This document shows positions 31,873-42,112 of a stretch of 64,000 bases of DNA, piece after piece. The DNA is from Ascarosepion bandense. Lineage: Eukaryota; Mollusca; Cephalopoda; Sepiida; Sepiidae. A program made the position numbers and the translations under genes. The number at the start of each line of letters is the position of its first letter. Position 1 is the stretch's first letter. Below the pieces are notes generated by a model, which was not told where the DNA came from, made no database searches, and saw nothing but the letters and a program-made list of their open reading frames with translations. The stretch lies in the NCBI GenBank assembly GCA_037127315.1, contig JBBBDQ010000750.1, positions 5,667,501 to 5,731,500 of the forward strand, in the 5' to 3' direction.

Positions 31873-32610
31873 GTTTATTATTACTATTATTATTATGTTG
31901 TCATTTTTCATCATATTTCGATTTCTGCAATGGCGGCACTACCAACCAAGTCTGCGGGAAGACCTAAGGCAGGTTGTGGCCTGTTGTTATGGCTCCATTT
32001 CTTGTTTTTTCTATCTTCCCCATCATCTCTAGCGTTACATAGACAAAGTTCTCCTTAGTGTGTGAGCTGTACTTAAGACAATTTTCTGTATATCTCTTAA
32101 GCTGGGGTTTCCAGGGATTCTTTCAATGTGTCGTTTTGCTTCATTTTTTATCATTCTAAGTGCACCTACTATCACTAGTACGATTCTTGTTTTCCATTTC
32201 CACATTTTTTCTATTTCAATTTCCAGGTCTTTATATTTTGACAGTTTTTCGAATTCCTTGTTTGCTTTGTTACAATTCGCTGGACAAGCCATATCAATTA
32301 ATAGGCAAGTTTTTTCTTTCTGGTTTAAAATAATAATGTCCGGCCTATTTGCTTCAATTTTTCTGTCTGTGTAGATGGTGTGATTTCATAGAATGGTGAC
32401 ATCTTTTATTTCTGTAACTGGTGCTGTGTGATGTTCATACCAATGTTTGTTTACATATTTTCCATCGTGTTTGCACATTGTCCAATGTAAATATTGCCCC
32501 CACTCTATCGTGACGATTTTATATTCATTTGGGGCAAGTACAGAACATCCTGAGATTAGATGGTCTATTGTTTCTTGGTATTTATCACGGAACATGCATT
32601 TTGGATCCAC
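31873..32610 (-). pseudogene. LINE-R copy 2: zinc-finger and restriction-like endonuclease
   Basis: Frames 32386-32610 and 32035-32292 together give the C-terminal half of an R2/R4-type LINE protein. They show a CxxxR..Y..TIDHLISGC finger-like motif (KCMFRDKYQETIDHLISGC), NEYKIVTIEWGQYLHW, CKHDGKYVNKHWYEHH, then RPD-type endonuclease sequence, MACPANCNKANKEFEKLSKY and VLVIVGALRMIKNEAKRHIE, RIPGNPSLRDIQKIVLS, TLRRTLSM. The RPD...D spacing is that of the PD-(D/E)xK nuclease fold. It is 5'-truncated and flanked on both sides by TAA/TTA repeats. One frameshift lies between the two frames. Confidence 0.8.
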
Positions 32611-32856
32611 ATTATTATTATTATTATGTCATTTTTCATCATATTTCGATTTCTGCTTTGGTCTCACTACCAACCAAGTCTGCGGGGAGACCTAAGGCAG
32701 GTAGTGGCTTGTTGTTATGGCTCCATTTCATGTTTTTCTATCTTCCCTATCATCTCCAGCATTACATAGATAAAGTTTTCCTTAGTGTGTGGGCTGTACT
32801 TAATAAGACAATTTTTTGTATATCTCTTAAGCTGGGGTTTCCAGGGATTCTTTCAA

Positions 32857-32897
<41 letters not shown>
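32611..32897 (-). pseudogene. LINE-R copy 3 (3' end) between TAA repeats
   Basis: ATT tracts at 32611-32628 and 32858-32896 flank ~230 bp of LINE-R 3' end (ends at the codons for IERIPGNP). It lies in line with copies 1 and 2, same strand. Confidence 0.8.
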
Positions 32898-32898
<1 letters not shown>

Positions 32899-33390
32899 TT
32901 TAATAGCGCGATTTTGTTAGCAACCGACAATAGACTTCTAAAAGTTGCTATGTAGTAAAATAATTCACAGTTCATTCTTTTATTAAAATCACTTAAATAT
33001 ATAATACGGTAAAATGATCAGCCATGTAGTTATAGTATTCGTAATGCTTTTATATATTAAAATCATTAGCAATGCATTTGCTTTCTAAATATAATTGAAC
33101 CATTCTATCAATTATCACTAACACCTCTCATTAAAAATTCCTAAACACTGACAATCACATTCTTTCACAAATTGCAACATATTCCTATGACTAAATCTAT
33201 AAAATATTTTTACATTAAAAATATACTAGCGCAATTCTGTCAGTAACACTTACATTAATTCATGAATTGATTATCTGTTAGTATTAACATTTTTGTAATA
33301 AAACCATTTACAATGCAATTTGATATTCAGATTATATGAAACGCATTCCTATAATTATATCATTAGAAATACATCATTTAAAATATATAT

Positions 33391-33520
33391 ATAGTCATCA
33401 ATAGACAGATCTGTTTCGCTGAATCACAGCTCATCAGTACGGTTAGACTCCGATTGCTTTTTAACCCAGGATTGAAACCCGACCGAATTGGCGTCAGTCG
33501 GCGGTTTTACCTAAGCTTGC
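33391..33520 (-). mobile_element. SINE-B copy, 5'-truncated
   Basis: 3' end (TATTGATGACTATATATA on the minus strand) to the tRNA head region (GCCGACTGACGCCAATTCGG), with the A box lost. Confidence 0.85.
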
Positions 33521-33725
33521 AGTATTTTCTAACACTGAAGATCTCTTACTTTGTGATTTTAAATGTATTTCTATAATAAAATCATGTGCAATACGATTGC
33601 ATTATGAACATAATTGCATTATTCTATCAGCAGTGCGTTACTTCCTGGCCATTGACAATCCCTTTCTTCGAAATGTTCTTAATGCATTACGTACAATAAA
33701 ATCATTTGAAATTCATTTCTATTAT

Positions 33726-34432
33726 ACAAAGTGCGATGGATAAATTGTCGTCTAAATTATGCAAAAATGACAATAACATTGACATCTCATTTTAATAGAT
33801 ATACTTAAAGAGTAAATTCATTCAATAAAATTGCCATTGACTTTAACCACGGCCTCCAGTCGACTTCGGAATTTTCTGCTTCACTTATGGACAGTCTCTT
33901 TGTTTAAGTTGGCGAATCCTGCTATCATCCTTGTCTTCAGTTCATCTTTGGTGTTACGAGGAGTTTTGTTGGTATCTCGCGCCCCACACATAATACTCCA
34001 GAGGGTTGCAGTTTGGGGACTTAGGTGGCCAGATGTAAGGGGTGATGTGGTCACAGAAATTGTTTGACAGTCATTACTGGGTTCTCTTGTTTGTTTGGCA
34101 TGATGCAGAGTCCTGTTGCTAGATATAGGGTCTTTCAACAGCCACCCTCTTGACTCAGGGCATCACTACCTCCTTGGCTAATAACCTGATTGACTTAGAG
34201 GGGTCGGGTTCAATCATGGCCTTGATATCACCAACAAAATCAGGATTTTGTTTTCTCATCAGAACGATCAGTGAGTTTTCCGAGTTGCCGTACGTTCGTA
34301 ATGCCCATTAGACCCATTACCCTACTATATTGTGTTGTTTAAAAAATAAAAACCAACAACGAGCATGCCCAAAATTCTAAAAAAATAAAAAAATAAAAAA
34401 TAAAATAGAGGCAATTTACCCATCGCACTCTG
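33726..34432 (-). mobile_element. mariner-type element, internally deleted, both TIRs present
   Basis: TIRs CAAAGTGCGATGGATAAATTG (33726) and, inverted, CAGAGTGCGATGGGTAAATT (ending 34432) are flanked by TA. The minus strand encodes a broken transposase C-terminus: DHITPYIWPPKSPNCNPLEY YVWGAR (the catalytic SP.CNPLEYYVWG region) and NTKDELKTRMIAGFANLNKE, RFRSRLEAVV. At ~707 bp it is about half the usual mariner length, and the N-terminal half is missing. Frameshifts make it non-autonomous. Confidence 0.88.
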
Positions 34433-34960
34433 TATATATAATAGCCCTATTCTATCAATAATATTTGCATTAATTCCTAATCAGTAACAGAACTTTCTTT
34501 CATATTTTCAATGCATTTTTATAATAAAATTATTGGCAATGCATTTATATTATACATATAATAGCCCTATTTTATAAGTAAAGCTTTATAGTAACTCCTG
34601 ACCATTAACAATCTATTTACTCCTCATTTTTAGTGCATTCTTATAATAAAAATCATTAGCAATATAATTACAATATGCACATTATAACCCTACTCTGTCA
34701 TTAATGTTTGCATTACATTTTGGCGATACCTTCGTGATTTACTTGACGCATTAAAGATATTACTCACAATACAATTCATTATTAAGATTATTTGCAATAC
34801 TTTCATACAGTGAAATCCTTAGCAATATATTAGATTTAAGCATACAACGACCGTATTATTTCCATAAAGCTCAAATTAATTCCTGATATCCAACAATGTT
34901 AAATTTTCCCAATGTTTAGTAAATTTCTATAAGAAATATTTTTTGTTAAAAAATTTATAA

Positions 34961-35438
34961 TAAAACCAATAAATTAGACTATCAGTCATGGCAATATTTA
35001 TTCGTGGTTATTAATGAAATCACTTTTTGGTGATCTTGAATACACAGATTGGGCATCGAGATTTACTGATTTGAACTTTTAAAATTTTCAGTATATGTCC
35101 CCAACGATATCCCTGAAAATTACTTTAAATAAATGCAGATATCATAAAGTAAAGCTAATATCAGTGGTGAGAGATAAGAAAATTGGCAACATTAGCTACC
35201 GGGTTCAAATGCATTCGCAGTTAAAATAGAACTGTCGTTGTTATCACAATTTTCTCTTGCCAATCAATAGTATCACTTGACAAGACACAAGAAGTATTGA
35301 AACGAAATAGCTATTTTGCGTGGTTATAATATACATATATCATAAATGTTGAATAAATAGTATTTGCTTTACTCTATATTGAGCACTCGTTTAAGAATAG
35401 TGATTTTGGGATATCGGAATTTAAATCCATCTATACCA

Positions 35439-35440
<2 letters not shown>
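34961..35440. other. Nothing recognised
   Basis: AT-rich, with no gene or repeat family. Confidence 0.4.
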
Positions 35441-35442
<2 letters not shown>

Positions 35443-35485
<43 letters not shown>

Positions 35486-35616
35486 TGGATGTGCGTTGTG
35501 GGGCAGTGGATATCGAAACGAGAAATCGGAGAGCCGAGTTCAAATTCTAGTTCAATTCGTAGCATTCACTTAGCGAAACTACCCTTTATAAATATATTTA
35601 ACAAGGTAGATTGGGT

Positions 35617-35620
<4 letters not shown>
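35443..35620 (+). mobile_element. SINE-A 5' fragment after (TA)n
   Basis: TA tract 35443-35483, then GATGTGCGTTGTGGGGCAGT, GAGCCGAGTTCAAATTC and the body, to GATTGGGTTCTCTCT where a CT repeat replaces the 3' half. Confidence 0.85.
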
Positions 35621-35664
<44 letters not shown>

Positions 35665-35790
35665 ATGTGTGTGTGTGTGTGTGTGTGTGTACGTATATAT
35701 ACACGCATATATATACACGTATATATATACACGTATATATACACGTATATATATACGCAACGCTCTATATTACAACAGGGAAGATATCTA

Positions 35791-35840
<50 letters not shown>
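35618..35840. repeat. Compound CT/TA/GT/TACG microsatellite
   Basis: (CT)n, (TA)n, (GT)n, ATATATACACGT repeats and a second 42 bp TA tract. The 85-97-residue Tyr/Ile frames are artefacts. Confidence 0.95.
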
Positions 35841-35842
<2 letters not shown>

Positions 35843-35849
35843 TTAATTA

Positions 35850-36172
35850 TAGTTTTAATACCAATAACAACAGAACCAATTCTGTCAAGATTATCAATAA
35901 TTAAACTACAACTGAGATCGTCTTGAAACCCACCGGGAACGAACCCGCAGGGAAAAGAAGGGGAAGAAAAAAAAGAAACAAACGAAATACCTGAACAAAA
36001 AGTCAAGCATTCGGGAAAGAAAAAAAAACCCAAAACGAAAACCTTAACAATAAAGAGCTCAATACGAAAGCAGAGTACATAAAGCACTCAAAGCGAAAGT
36101 AGAGGAAACAAAATCGAAAATCTAAGTGAGCCAATAACCTACGACGGTTTCGCTTGACAGATCGTCAGAGAA
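35850..36172 (-). mobile_element. Hammerhead-bearing element, copy 1
   Basis: Between two TA tracts. It shares more than 250 bp with 56240-56550 (same strand) and partly with 52965-53150, e.g. CGGTGGGTT, GGTTATTGGCTC and the CTTTCG/TTGAGTGCTTT blocks. A hammerhead-like core lies at its 5' end. Confidence 0.7.
36128..36172 (-). ncRNA. Hammerhead-like core, intact CUGACGA
   Basis: CTGACGA (36168-36162), a weak stem II (TCTGTCAAGC), GAAAC (36151-36147), AC-CGTC-GT stem III and A at the cleavage position, followed by GGTTATTGG. The matching 5' strand of stem I is replaced by (TA)n. Confidence 0.45.
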
Positions 36173-36200
36173 TATATATATATATATATATCTATATATA

Positions 36201-36278
<78 letters not shown>
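36172..36278. repeat. (TA)n-(GT)n microsatellite
   Basis: About 58 bp TA, then 48 bp GT. Confidence 0.97.
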
Positions 36279-36283
<5 letters not shown>

Positions 36284-36825
36284 TATAAATTATACTTTAG
36301 AAAATGTACAAACTACAATCTGCTATAAAATTTTTCATTTTGTTTTCGCATTGAAAGAACAATGTCTTTTCCGGTAACTAATAATGATGGTAATAAACGT
36401 TATTTTTGAAAAGAAAGTTTAAAAACCTCACATCCTCTTATTTTTGGAAATCTTTTCGTACGAGGTAAGAGGATATTAAAAAAGAGGAAAAAAAGAAAGA
36501 GGGTAGAAAAGATGAGAAAGCAAAAAAGAAATTAAAAAAAGGAGAAAGAAAGAGAAAAGAGAAGGACACAGAGGAAATAAAAAGCAAAGAGGAAAACAAG
36601 AGAGAAAGAACAGTCTTTTTTAATATCCTCTTACTTCGTACGAAAAGATTTCCGAAAATATAAAAGAGTTTTTAAATGTTGTTTTCAAAAATAGCATTTA
36701 TTGCCATCATTATTAAATACCTGATGAGACATTGTTCTTTCAATGTGGAATCAAAATGTACAATTTTGTAGTAGATTGTACACGTTCTAAATTATAATTT
36801 ATAATAAATATTCATTAATCTATTC
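36279..36825. repeat. Large fold-back element with purine-rich centre
   Basis: Arms ~36280-36475 and ~36615-36815 are diverged reverse complements (AATATCCTCTTACTTCGTAC with GTACGAGGTAAGAGGATATT; TACATTTT with AAAATGTA). The centre (36478-36612) is almost pure A/G on one strand. Each arm has a decayed hammerhead-like core, clearest at 36721 (CTGATGA, ACATTG/CAATGT, GGAAT). Confidence 0.8.
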
Positions 36826-36902
36826 TTATATTGAGCCCTGTTTTAAATGAATGTTTTGAGCGTTGCAAATATTTTGTTCGTTCCTTATTCATTTGTATAT
36901 AT

Positions 36903-37067
36903 ATCGCCCGGTTCACACTCCACCCACATCTATTGAACAGGTGAAGAGGCTCATCCCTTGTTTCCTGTTTAGGATGTGGTTTCCGGTTTCTCTTTTCCAT
37001 TCTTTTTACCCTTACGTAGCCCCCTGCGCATCAGTGGCATTATCGCCTTGCTTGGGGTGATATGATT

Positions 37068-37111
<44 letters not shown>
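36903..37111 (+). mobile_element. SINE-C copy, single truncated unit, plus (TA)n
   Basis: Starts at CGCCCGGTTCACACTCCACC and ends GATATGATTAAAA; a 40 bp TA tract (37072-37111) follows. Confidence 0.9.
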
Positions 37112-37115
<4 letters not shown>

Positions 37116-37149
37116 AGAACATGTACATAATTTTTTAAAAAATATATCC

Positions 37150-37208
37150 ACTACAAATAGTACATTTGTTTCGACATTGAAACTTCAATGTCTCATCAGG
37201 CGGTGTGG
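37150..37208 (-). ncRNA. Hammerhead-like core, perfect CUGAUGA and stem II
   Basis: CTGATGA (37199-37193), GACATTG/CAATGTC stem II directly adjoining both core strands, GAAAC (37172-37168), then stem III ACAAAT/ATTTGT with a GTACT loop, and A at the cleavage position. GTGGATA after it can pair with TATCCAC upstream, with four unpaired bases. Confidence 0.6.
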
Positions 37209-37210
37209 AT

Positions 37211-37262
37211 AAGCCTGATGAGACATTGAAGCTTCAATGTCGAAACAAATGTACTATTTGTA
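37211..37262 (+). ncRNA. Hammerhead-like core, mirror copy
   Basis: CTGATGA (37215-37221), GACATTG/CAATGTC, GAAAC (37242-37246), stem III ACAAAT/ATTTGT. Stem I is not evident on this side. Confidence 0.55.
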
Positions 37263-37405
37263 AAGGATATATTAAAAAAATATTATGTACATGTTCTAAA
37301 ATATAATTTATAATAAATATTCACAGCTCTATATATCATATATTGAGCACTGTTTTAAATTAATGTTTTGGACGTTGTAAAATAAAAAAAAAATTAAAAA
37401 ATTAA

Positions 37406-37431
37406 ATTTTTCTTCGTTCTGTATTCACTTG

Positions 37432-37479
<48 letters not shown>

Positions 37480-37612
37480 TCTTGATTATAATAGACAGTA
37501 TTAATGACCCAATGGATAAAAATTTTTCTTCGTTCTGTATTCACTTGTATATACATATATATATATATATATCAGTCTTGATTATAATAGACAGTATTAA
37601 TGACCCAGTGGA
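37406..37612. repeat. 115 bp direct duplication containing (TA)n
   Basis: TTTTTCTTCGTTCTGTATTC ... TAATGACCCA(A/G)TGGATAAAA occurs at 37406 and 37521. The copies differ mainly in the length of the TA tract (about 40 versus 19 bp). Confidence 0.92.
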
Positions 37613-37935
37613 TAAAAGCTTTTATTGCATTCAGTGACTTGACCCAAAAATTTGTGCGTTGTTTACCTGGCCATAGTAGTGGCGAACAAAAAGTTAGAGG
37701 TGCGTTAAATGGAGAGAACTAAGACATCCAGAAGTGGCAAGACTCATGGAACAAGAACAATCTACCTTAGTGATCGAAATAAAGGTTTCGGTTCAAAAAC
37801 CCAGTCACCTGAAGAAGGTCGGAGTGTACAACGCTCGAAACGACATAACAAAAAGATGAGGACAATGTAAATACCTCATCTCCGAAATATAGACAAATAT
37901 TAATAGGATTGGAAAGGTTTACCTAGCACCGGATT
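37613..37935 (+). other. Unassigned stretch with hammerhead lookalike
   Basis: Contains CTGAAGA at 37793 and CGCTCGAAAC about 20 bases on, but six extra bases sit between core and stem. Repeat family not recognised. Confidence 0.3.
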
Positions 37936-38640
37936 CACATTCCTCTCCGGTTTTTTGAACGTAAGTAGTGGCTTATCCCTTGTTTCCTGTTTAGGATCGG
38001 ATTTCTGGTTTCTTCTAAAATATTTCCTTCTCCCTCACTTTCAGTAACCCCTTACATTTTAGTGACATTATGTAATCACTAAACTGGATAAAAAGTTTGA
38101 TATCTGTATATTCCTGGCCCCTCTTGCTATCCTCTACTTTGACAAGATATAGATCAGGACAAAATTGGTGTACTGCTGCGTCTTCGCGTCCTTAGGAGTA
38201 AAGAATTATTTTCCACCCTACAACCCCTTTCCCACAGACGAAACGCCACAAGCCTCTCGCTTTTTCTATCGCGATTTTCACGGGAAATGACCTGATGAAT
38301 TACCTCCCTTAGTTCTAGCAATTCTAATCTTCACGGCTAAGATCCACCATGCTACGCACATTGTAGTGAACCAACCTCATTCCCTTCGTATCTCATTAGT
38401 GATGTTCCATCATCACCGAGCGGACCCTGCATTTTCACCTATCGAGTGTTCTCTCAGAGATGCCTTGTACCTTGAGCGACTTATTGAGACTCAAACTCAA
38501 CCTAGACCTCAAGTGGAGTTAGTATATACAATCCATCTCTAAACATAATGTGCTCACTTTGTAGAACCGATTCCCAAGAAAGTGCTTTCCCGATCACTAC
38601 AATTTTAAGCTGTTCAAATCTAGGGTGAACCGTTATGTTT
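37936..38640 (+). pseudogene. Diverged SINE-C/LINE-A-like relic
   Basis: 37936-38075 resembles SINE-C (CCTTGTTTCCTGTTTAGGAT, then AACCCCTTACATTTTAGTGA). From 38100 a decayed LINE C-terminus can be read in pieces: FYRDFHGK.PDEL.PLVL, LNLDLKWS.YIQSISKH and HYNFKLFKSRVNRYVL. These correspond to YKYFHSFCSDEL, LTSDLKWNNYI and NLQEFKCKVNSH of LINE-A, though in part out of order. This suggests an older, rearranged relative. Confidence 0.5.
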
Positions 38641-38916
38641 TAGACATATCTGCATAAACTATGTTTCTTTCTCTGCAACCCTCTATCTCGAGTGGCTTTC
38701 CGGCTTTGTATTTTTGACGACACAGGTAAACTATAAGATAACTTTTTATATATGCTTTTAATATGCTCTGATTAACTATGCATTCAATAGAATAAAGAGA
38801 GTGTTGGCACTGTTGTTCCATAAACTTTACCCGTGATATGATTTATATAAACAGCTAGTATTTGCAACTTATCTCTATATTAAAATCATTTTAATGTATC
38901 TCTAGTATTCCCTCTG

Positions 38917-38930
38917 ACTCTCTCTCTTTT

Positions 38931-38976
<46 letters not shown>
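38917..38976. repeat. (CT)n microsatellite
   Basis: About 60 bp of nearly pure CT, followed by CA and TA runs. Confidence 0.95.
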
Positions 38977-38979
<3 letters not shown>

Positions 38980-39015
38980 CACACAAACACACACACACAT
39001 CATATATATATTTTT

Positions 39016-39395
39016 TTCTAATCATTTCACCCCAAGCAAGGCACAACCGCCACTGGTGCGCAGGGGGTTACATAAGAGGTGAGTGATGAGAAAGAGGAAC
39101 AAGTTACGGGAGTGTCAGAGTATGAGTGAGAAAAGAATGAGAGTACATGTATGAAGAGGGCTGCATGAGAGTGAAGTGGAAAGGAAGAAGAACATGATAC
39201 AAGGGTTGTCAGGTAAAGAATGTGAATCAAGAAGATAAGAGATGGCAATTGACTTTGTATTTAAATTTTTGGAGATTGTAGCTTTCAGGAAAGCAAATTC
39301 CACAGGCGGGAAGGGCGAGCAAAGAATCTGATGGAGTAGAAGTTGCGGTTAGATTTTTTTTGTTTCACTTTAAAGGGGTGGGACCTAGTGTATGT
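39016..39395 (-). pseudogene. LINE-A 3' fragment
   Basis: Tail (TTTCACCCCAAGCAAGGCAC) at low coordinate, UTR, and the region encoding the FFSR..RLWN end, with deletions. Stops at GTGGGACCTAG like the copy at 27.0 kb. Confidence 0.8.
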
Positions 39396-39466
39396 GTGTG
39401 TGTGTGTAATATTTTATTTCGCGCATGTGCTCTTCTGTTTTTTATTTATATATTTATTTATTTATT

Positions 39467-39960
39467 TTACTGCACAGTAAAGTAAGTTTGGCACCGTCCA
39501 TGAGAAAAAGAGCACCATGACCAAAAAAGCCCAATTCACAATTCCACACCAGGAAGTTGAAAACGGTAGAAACTCCAGTAGGAACACTTCAGGGTGTTTG
39601 GGTATCTATCTGGGGACAATGCAGAGGATTCGGAAAGCGTTGGATGATATATCCAGTCAACATCATGGTGTTTGGAGTGATCCCTAGTAGTCTACACCAA
39701 GTGCCTTGAGAAGGCGGTGCTGCTCTGGGTCAAGATGTGGCCTCTAGAAGACCATATCTTTGGCAACCATGCCACAAATGCAGGAGAACCTCATAGCCGC
39801 CATACAATTCTGGTACTACATAATCCTTTGCATCTGGACACCGAACTCCCCAGACTTCAATTATGTATGGGGAGCAGTTGATCGGGAGTCAAAGAAAACA
39901 ATTACTGAGCAGCTCACCATCAGACACTTTCTCACCGACATGATTGTGGCGTCTTTTATA
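39467..39960 (+). pseudogene. mariner/Tc1-like transposase relic, 5' part
   Basis: Broken frames include PVNIMVFGVI (cf. P..IMVWGVI) and, in 39760-39963, WTPNSPDFNYVWGAVDRESK K. The SP(D/N)xN..YVWGA pattern is the third catalytic Asp region of mariner-like transposases. The N-terminal DNA-binding half is poorly preserved. It is interrupted by the LINE-A at 39961. Confidence 0.7.
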
Positions 39961-40374
39961 TAAATATTTCACGGCTTCTGCTCTGAGGAGCTTCTTTACC
40001 TGGAGCCTCGACCACATGAATTAACTCATGTTACTAAATTGACATTAGGGTCCTTCACTTTTACTGTCAAAATAAGCAAATGTAACCAACATCACTATTC
40101 TAATAGTTTCTTTTCTCGCACCTCCCATCTGTGGAACTCCCTTTTGTATACTTGCTTCCTTGATAGCTACAATCTCCAAAACTTTAAATGCAATGTCAGT
40201 TGCCATCTTCTACCTCCATGAATCGATGCACCTCCCTAAATCCCAGCTATTTCTTATCCTTTCCTCGGCATCTCCTGTTTCCTATTTTCTTTCGCTGTAA
40301 CCCCCTGCGTACACTGGCAATTCTACGTTGCTAAGGGTGAAGTAATTATGAAAAAAAAACAAAAAAAACAAAAA
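39961..40374 (+). pseudogene. LINE-A copy nested in the mariner relic
   Basis: Starts at IFHGFCSEEL and gives HHYSNSFFSRTSHLWNSL, NLQNFKCNVSCHL (frame 40039-40221). Its 3' UTR ends TAACCCCCTGCGTACACTGG ... TAATTATG and an A-rich tail. Confidence 0.8.
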
Positions 40375-40412
40375 ACAAAACAAAAAAAAAAACACACACA
40401 CACACACACACA
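40375..40412. repeat. A-rich and (CA)n run at LINE 3' end
   Basis: A-runs with C, then (CA)11, immediately after the LINE-A tail. Confidence 0.9.
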
Positions 40413-40570
40413 CCAAAGATGAACTGAAGTCAAGGATTATAGCAGCATTCACTAACTTAAAAAAGGAGACCACCCAAACCCCGAAAAATGTTGCAGGAGA
40501 TTCCGAAAACGTTTTGTGGTTGTGAGCGAAATCAATAGCGATTTTATTGAGTGAATTTACCTTTTCGGAT
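40413..40570 (+). pseudogene. mariner transposase C-terminal relic
   Basis: Reads (N)TKDELKSRIIAAFTNLKKET then, after a frame change, CRRFRKRFVVVSEINSDFIE. This parallels NTKDELKTRMIAGFANLNKE and RFRSRLEAVVKVNGNFIE of the element at 33.7 kb. Likely the continuation of the relic before the LINE-A. Confidence 0.8.
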
Positions 40571-40744
40571 TTCAAGATATTTTTGTGTAATTTTGGTAAA
40601 TATATTTTTTAAAATTAGATGTCAGTTTATTTTTTCATTTATCCATGTATATAAATGTGTGTGCGTCTGTGTATATATTTATGCATAAGTATGTATGCAT
40701 ATAATTATGCGTATACATATATGCATGCATACATATATATATGT

Positions 40745-40985
40745 ATGAAATGATTTGTTGGAACCTTATTTTTTATCGATACTCGTATTTAAGTATATAT
40801 CCTGTTTTTAATTAAACAGTATTATATATTTATTTCTACTGGCCTGATTATTTACGATAAATTTTTATTACGAAAATGTGCATCATTCGACAGGATTCGA
40901 ACCTGCCACCCCTCTCTACATAGGGGAAGCTACCATGTGATTTGGAACGTCTAAGACCTCTCGACTACGAATGACCATTAGTCTA
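40745..40985 (-). mobile_element. SINE-F-like copy with type-II tRNA-like module
   Basis: Shares the ATACTCGTATTTAAGTATAT / AATTAAACAG block and the module with 7.4 and 8.7 kb. The module (40884-40976) on the minus strand runs from GTCATTCGTAGTCGAGAGGT to GGCAGGTTCGAATCCTGTCG, with 7 bp acceptor pairing, an intact T arm (GGCAGGTTCGAATCCTGTC) and a CCCC/GGGG variable arm. It looks like a tRNA-Leu/Ser derivative. Confidence 0.65.
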
Positions 40986-41205
40986 AACGAGGTTTTAATC
41001 AAGCCTATATAACACAGTTTTCGATTTATCGCAATAACCATATCTGCTCTGAAATGTATCGTAATGTCAACAAATGTAGACATGTTACATTTAAAACCTT
41101 GTTTCGTGAGTTTCGTCTTTTTGGAGTTCAATTGACTAAATTTGTTCCGCTAGTGCGACAACATGTGCACGAATGCTGGGATTTTTAATTTGTTTTCTTT
41201 ATATA

Positions 41206-41373
41206 TTGGGTGTTTCAAAAATAAATGCTATAATTTCAGGATCCCTTTCCCTATATCTAAATAATGATAATAAACCAAGCGTTTCCTGACATATGTTCAT
41301 AGAAGTTTTTTCATTATTTAGATATAAGAAACACAGTTTTGAAGTAATACCATTTATTTTTTTAAACACCCTG
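41206..41373. mobile_element. Small mariner-like MITE
   Basis: TIRs TTGGGTGTTTCAAAAATAAATG and, inverted, CCAGGGTGTTTAAAAAAATA flanked by ATATA. The interior is also partly palindromic (CTAAATAATG/CATTATTTAG). No coding capacity. Confidence 0.85.
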
Positions 41374-41520
41374 GATATATAATCTAGCCAATTTCATTAG
41401 AATCTTTTTTGTTTGTTTGTTTTTGATTACATCACTTTTCTCTTTAAGATGGACAACCAATGCATTCACCGTATTGTTTTTTTTAAATGTCTCTTTTGTG
41501 TTTATATATTATTTTATAAT

Positions 41521-41675
41521 ATATCGTCCGGTTTATACATATCCCCAGTCTTTTTATCCTTTTTCCCTATTAGGATCGAATTTCCTGTTCTCTTTTCCTC
41601 CTCTCCAGTTCCAATACCTCCTTGCATCCTAGTGGTGCTGTCGCCTTACTTGGAACAAATTGATTAATATATATG
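41521..41675 (+). mobile_element. Diverged SINE-C-like copy
   Basis: ATCGTCCGGTTTATACATAT, TTTTCCCTATTAGGATCGAA, CTTGCATCCTAGTGGTGCTG and TGATTAATATATA follow the SINE-C order at low identity. Confidence 0.55.
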
Positions 41676-42048
41676 TGTTGAGTTTTTATATATATATATA
41701 ACTTTCCAGTCCCTTTATTCATAGATAGTAGTAAAAAAATCTTTTGTTCAATACTAAAAAAAACCTAAAATCTAACCTCCTGTCTATTGTCTATCAATTT
41801 AAAAAATCTAAGGTCTTATGTATTTTATCCAGACAAAATTAAAAAGTGACATGTCTAGATCCAAGCCATCCTGTCTCCTTTCATAGCGCAAATATTAAAT
41901 CTCCATGGTTACATAATTTTCATTTTTGATTGAACAATATTGACACACCTAAAACATTTTCTCCAACTACCCCTCCCTAATTTTCTAAATAACCATGAAT
42001 TCATCTTATATTTTAAAAACAAATAATTTTCACCATTGATTTTAACAT

Positions 42049-42112
42049 ATCACCTGAAGAAGAACAGTATTGTTCAGGAAACATGAAAATTTTATGTAGT
42101 AGCATTATGCTT
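42049..42112 (+). ncRNA. Hammerhead-like core, tandem unit 1
   Basis: CTGAAGA (42054-42060), stem II GAACA/TGTTC, then AG and GAAAC, a long stem III (ACATGAAA/TTTTATGT) and A at the cleavage position. Stem I strand ATCAC would need GTGAT, but GTAGC is found. Confidence 0.5.

Larger units (their letters stand above)
32930..34960. repeat. Degenerate ~120-125 bp tandem array
   Basis: Units recur with ATAGCCCTATTCTATCAATA, GCATTAATTCCTAA..., AATGCATTTTTATAATAAAA and a CATTAGCAATGCATTT block. Starts are clearest at 34440, 34560 and 34685, with diverged units back to 32950. A SINE-B and a mariner have been inserted in it. Confidence 0.6.
37111..37305. repeat. Palindrome with hammerhead-like core on both strands
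   Basis: Arms from TTAGAACATGTACATAA to its complement, ~90 bp each with a 12-15 bp spacer (GGCGGTGTGGATAAGCC). Identity between arms is very high, including ATTGTTTCGACATTGAAA. Confidence 0.92.

Noticed and set aside
34240..34275. CTGATGAGAAAA on the minus strand as a hammerhead
   Set aside because: No stem II, and the bases lie within mariner coding sequence.
37793..37846. CTGAAGA...CGCTCGAAAC as a hammerhead
   Set aside because: Six unpaired bases separate the core from the hairpin and no stem I is evident.
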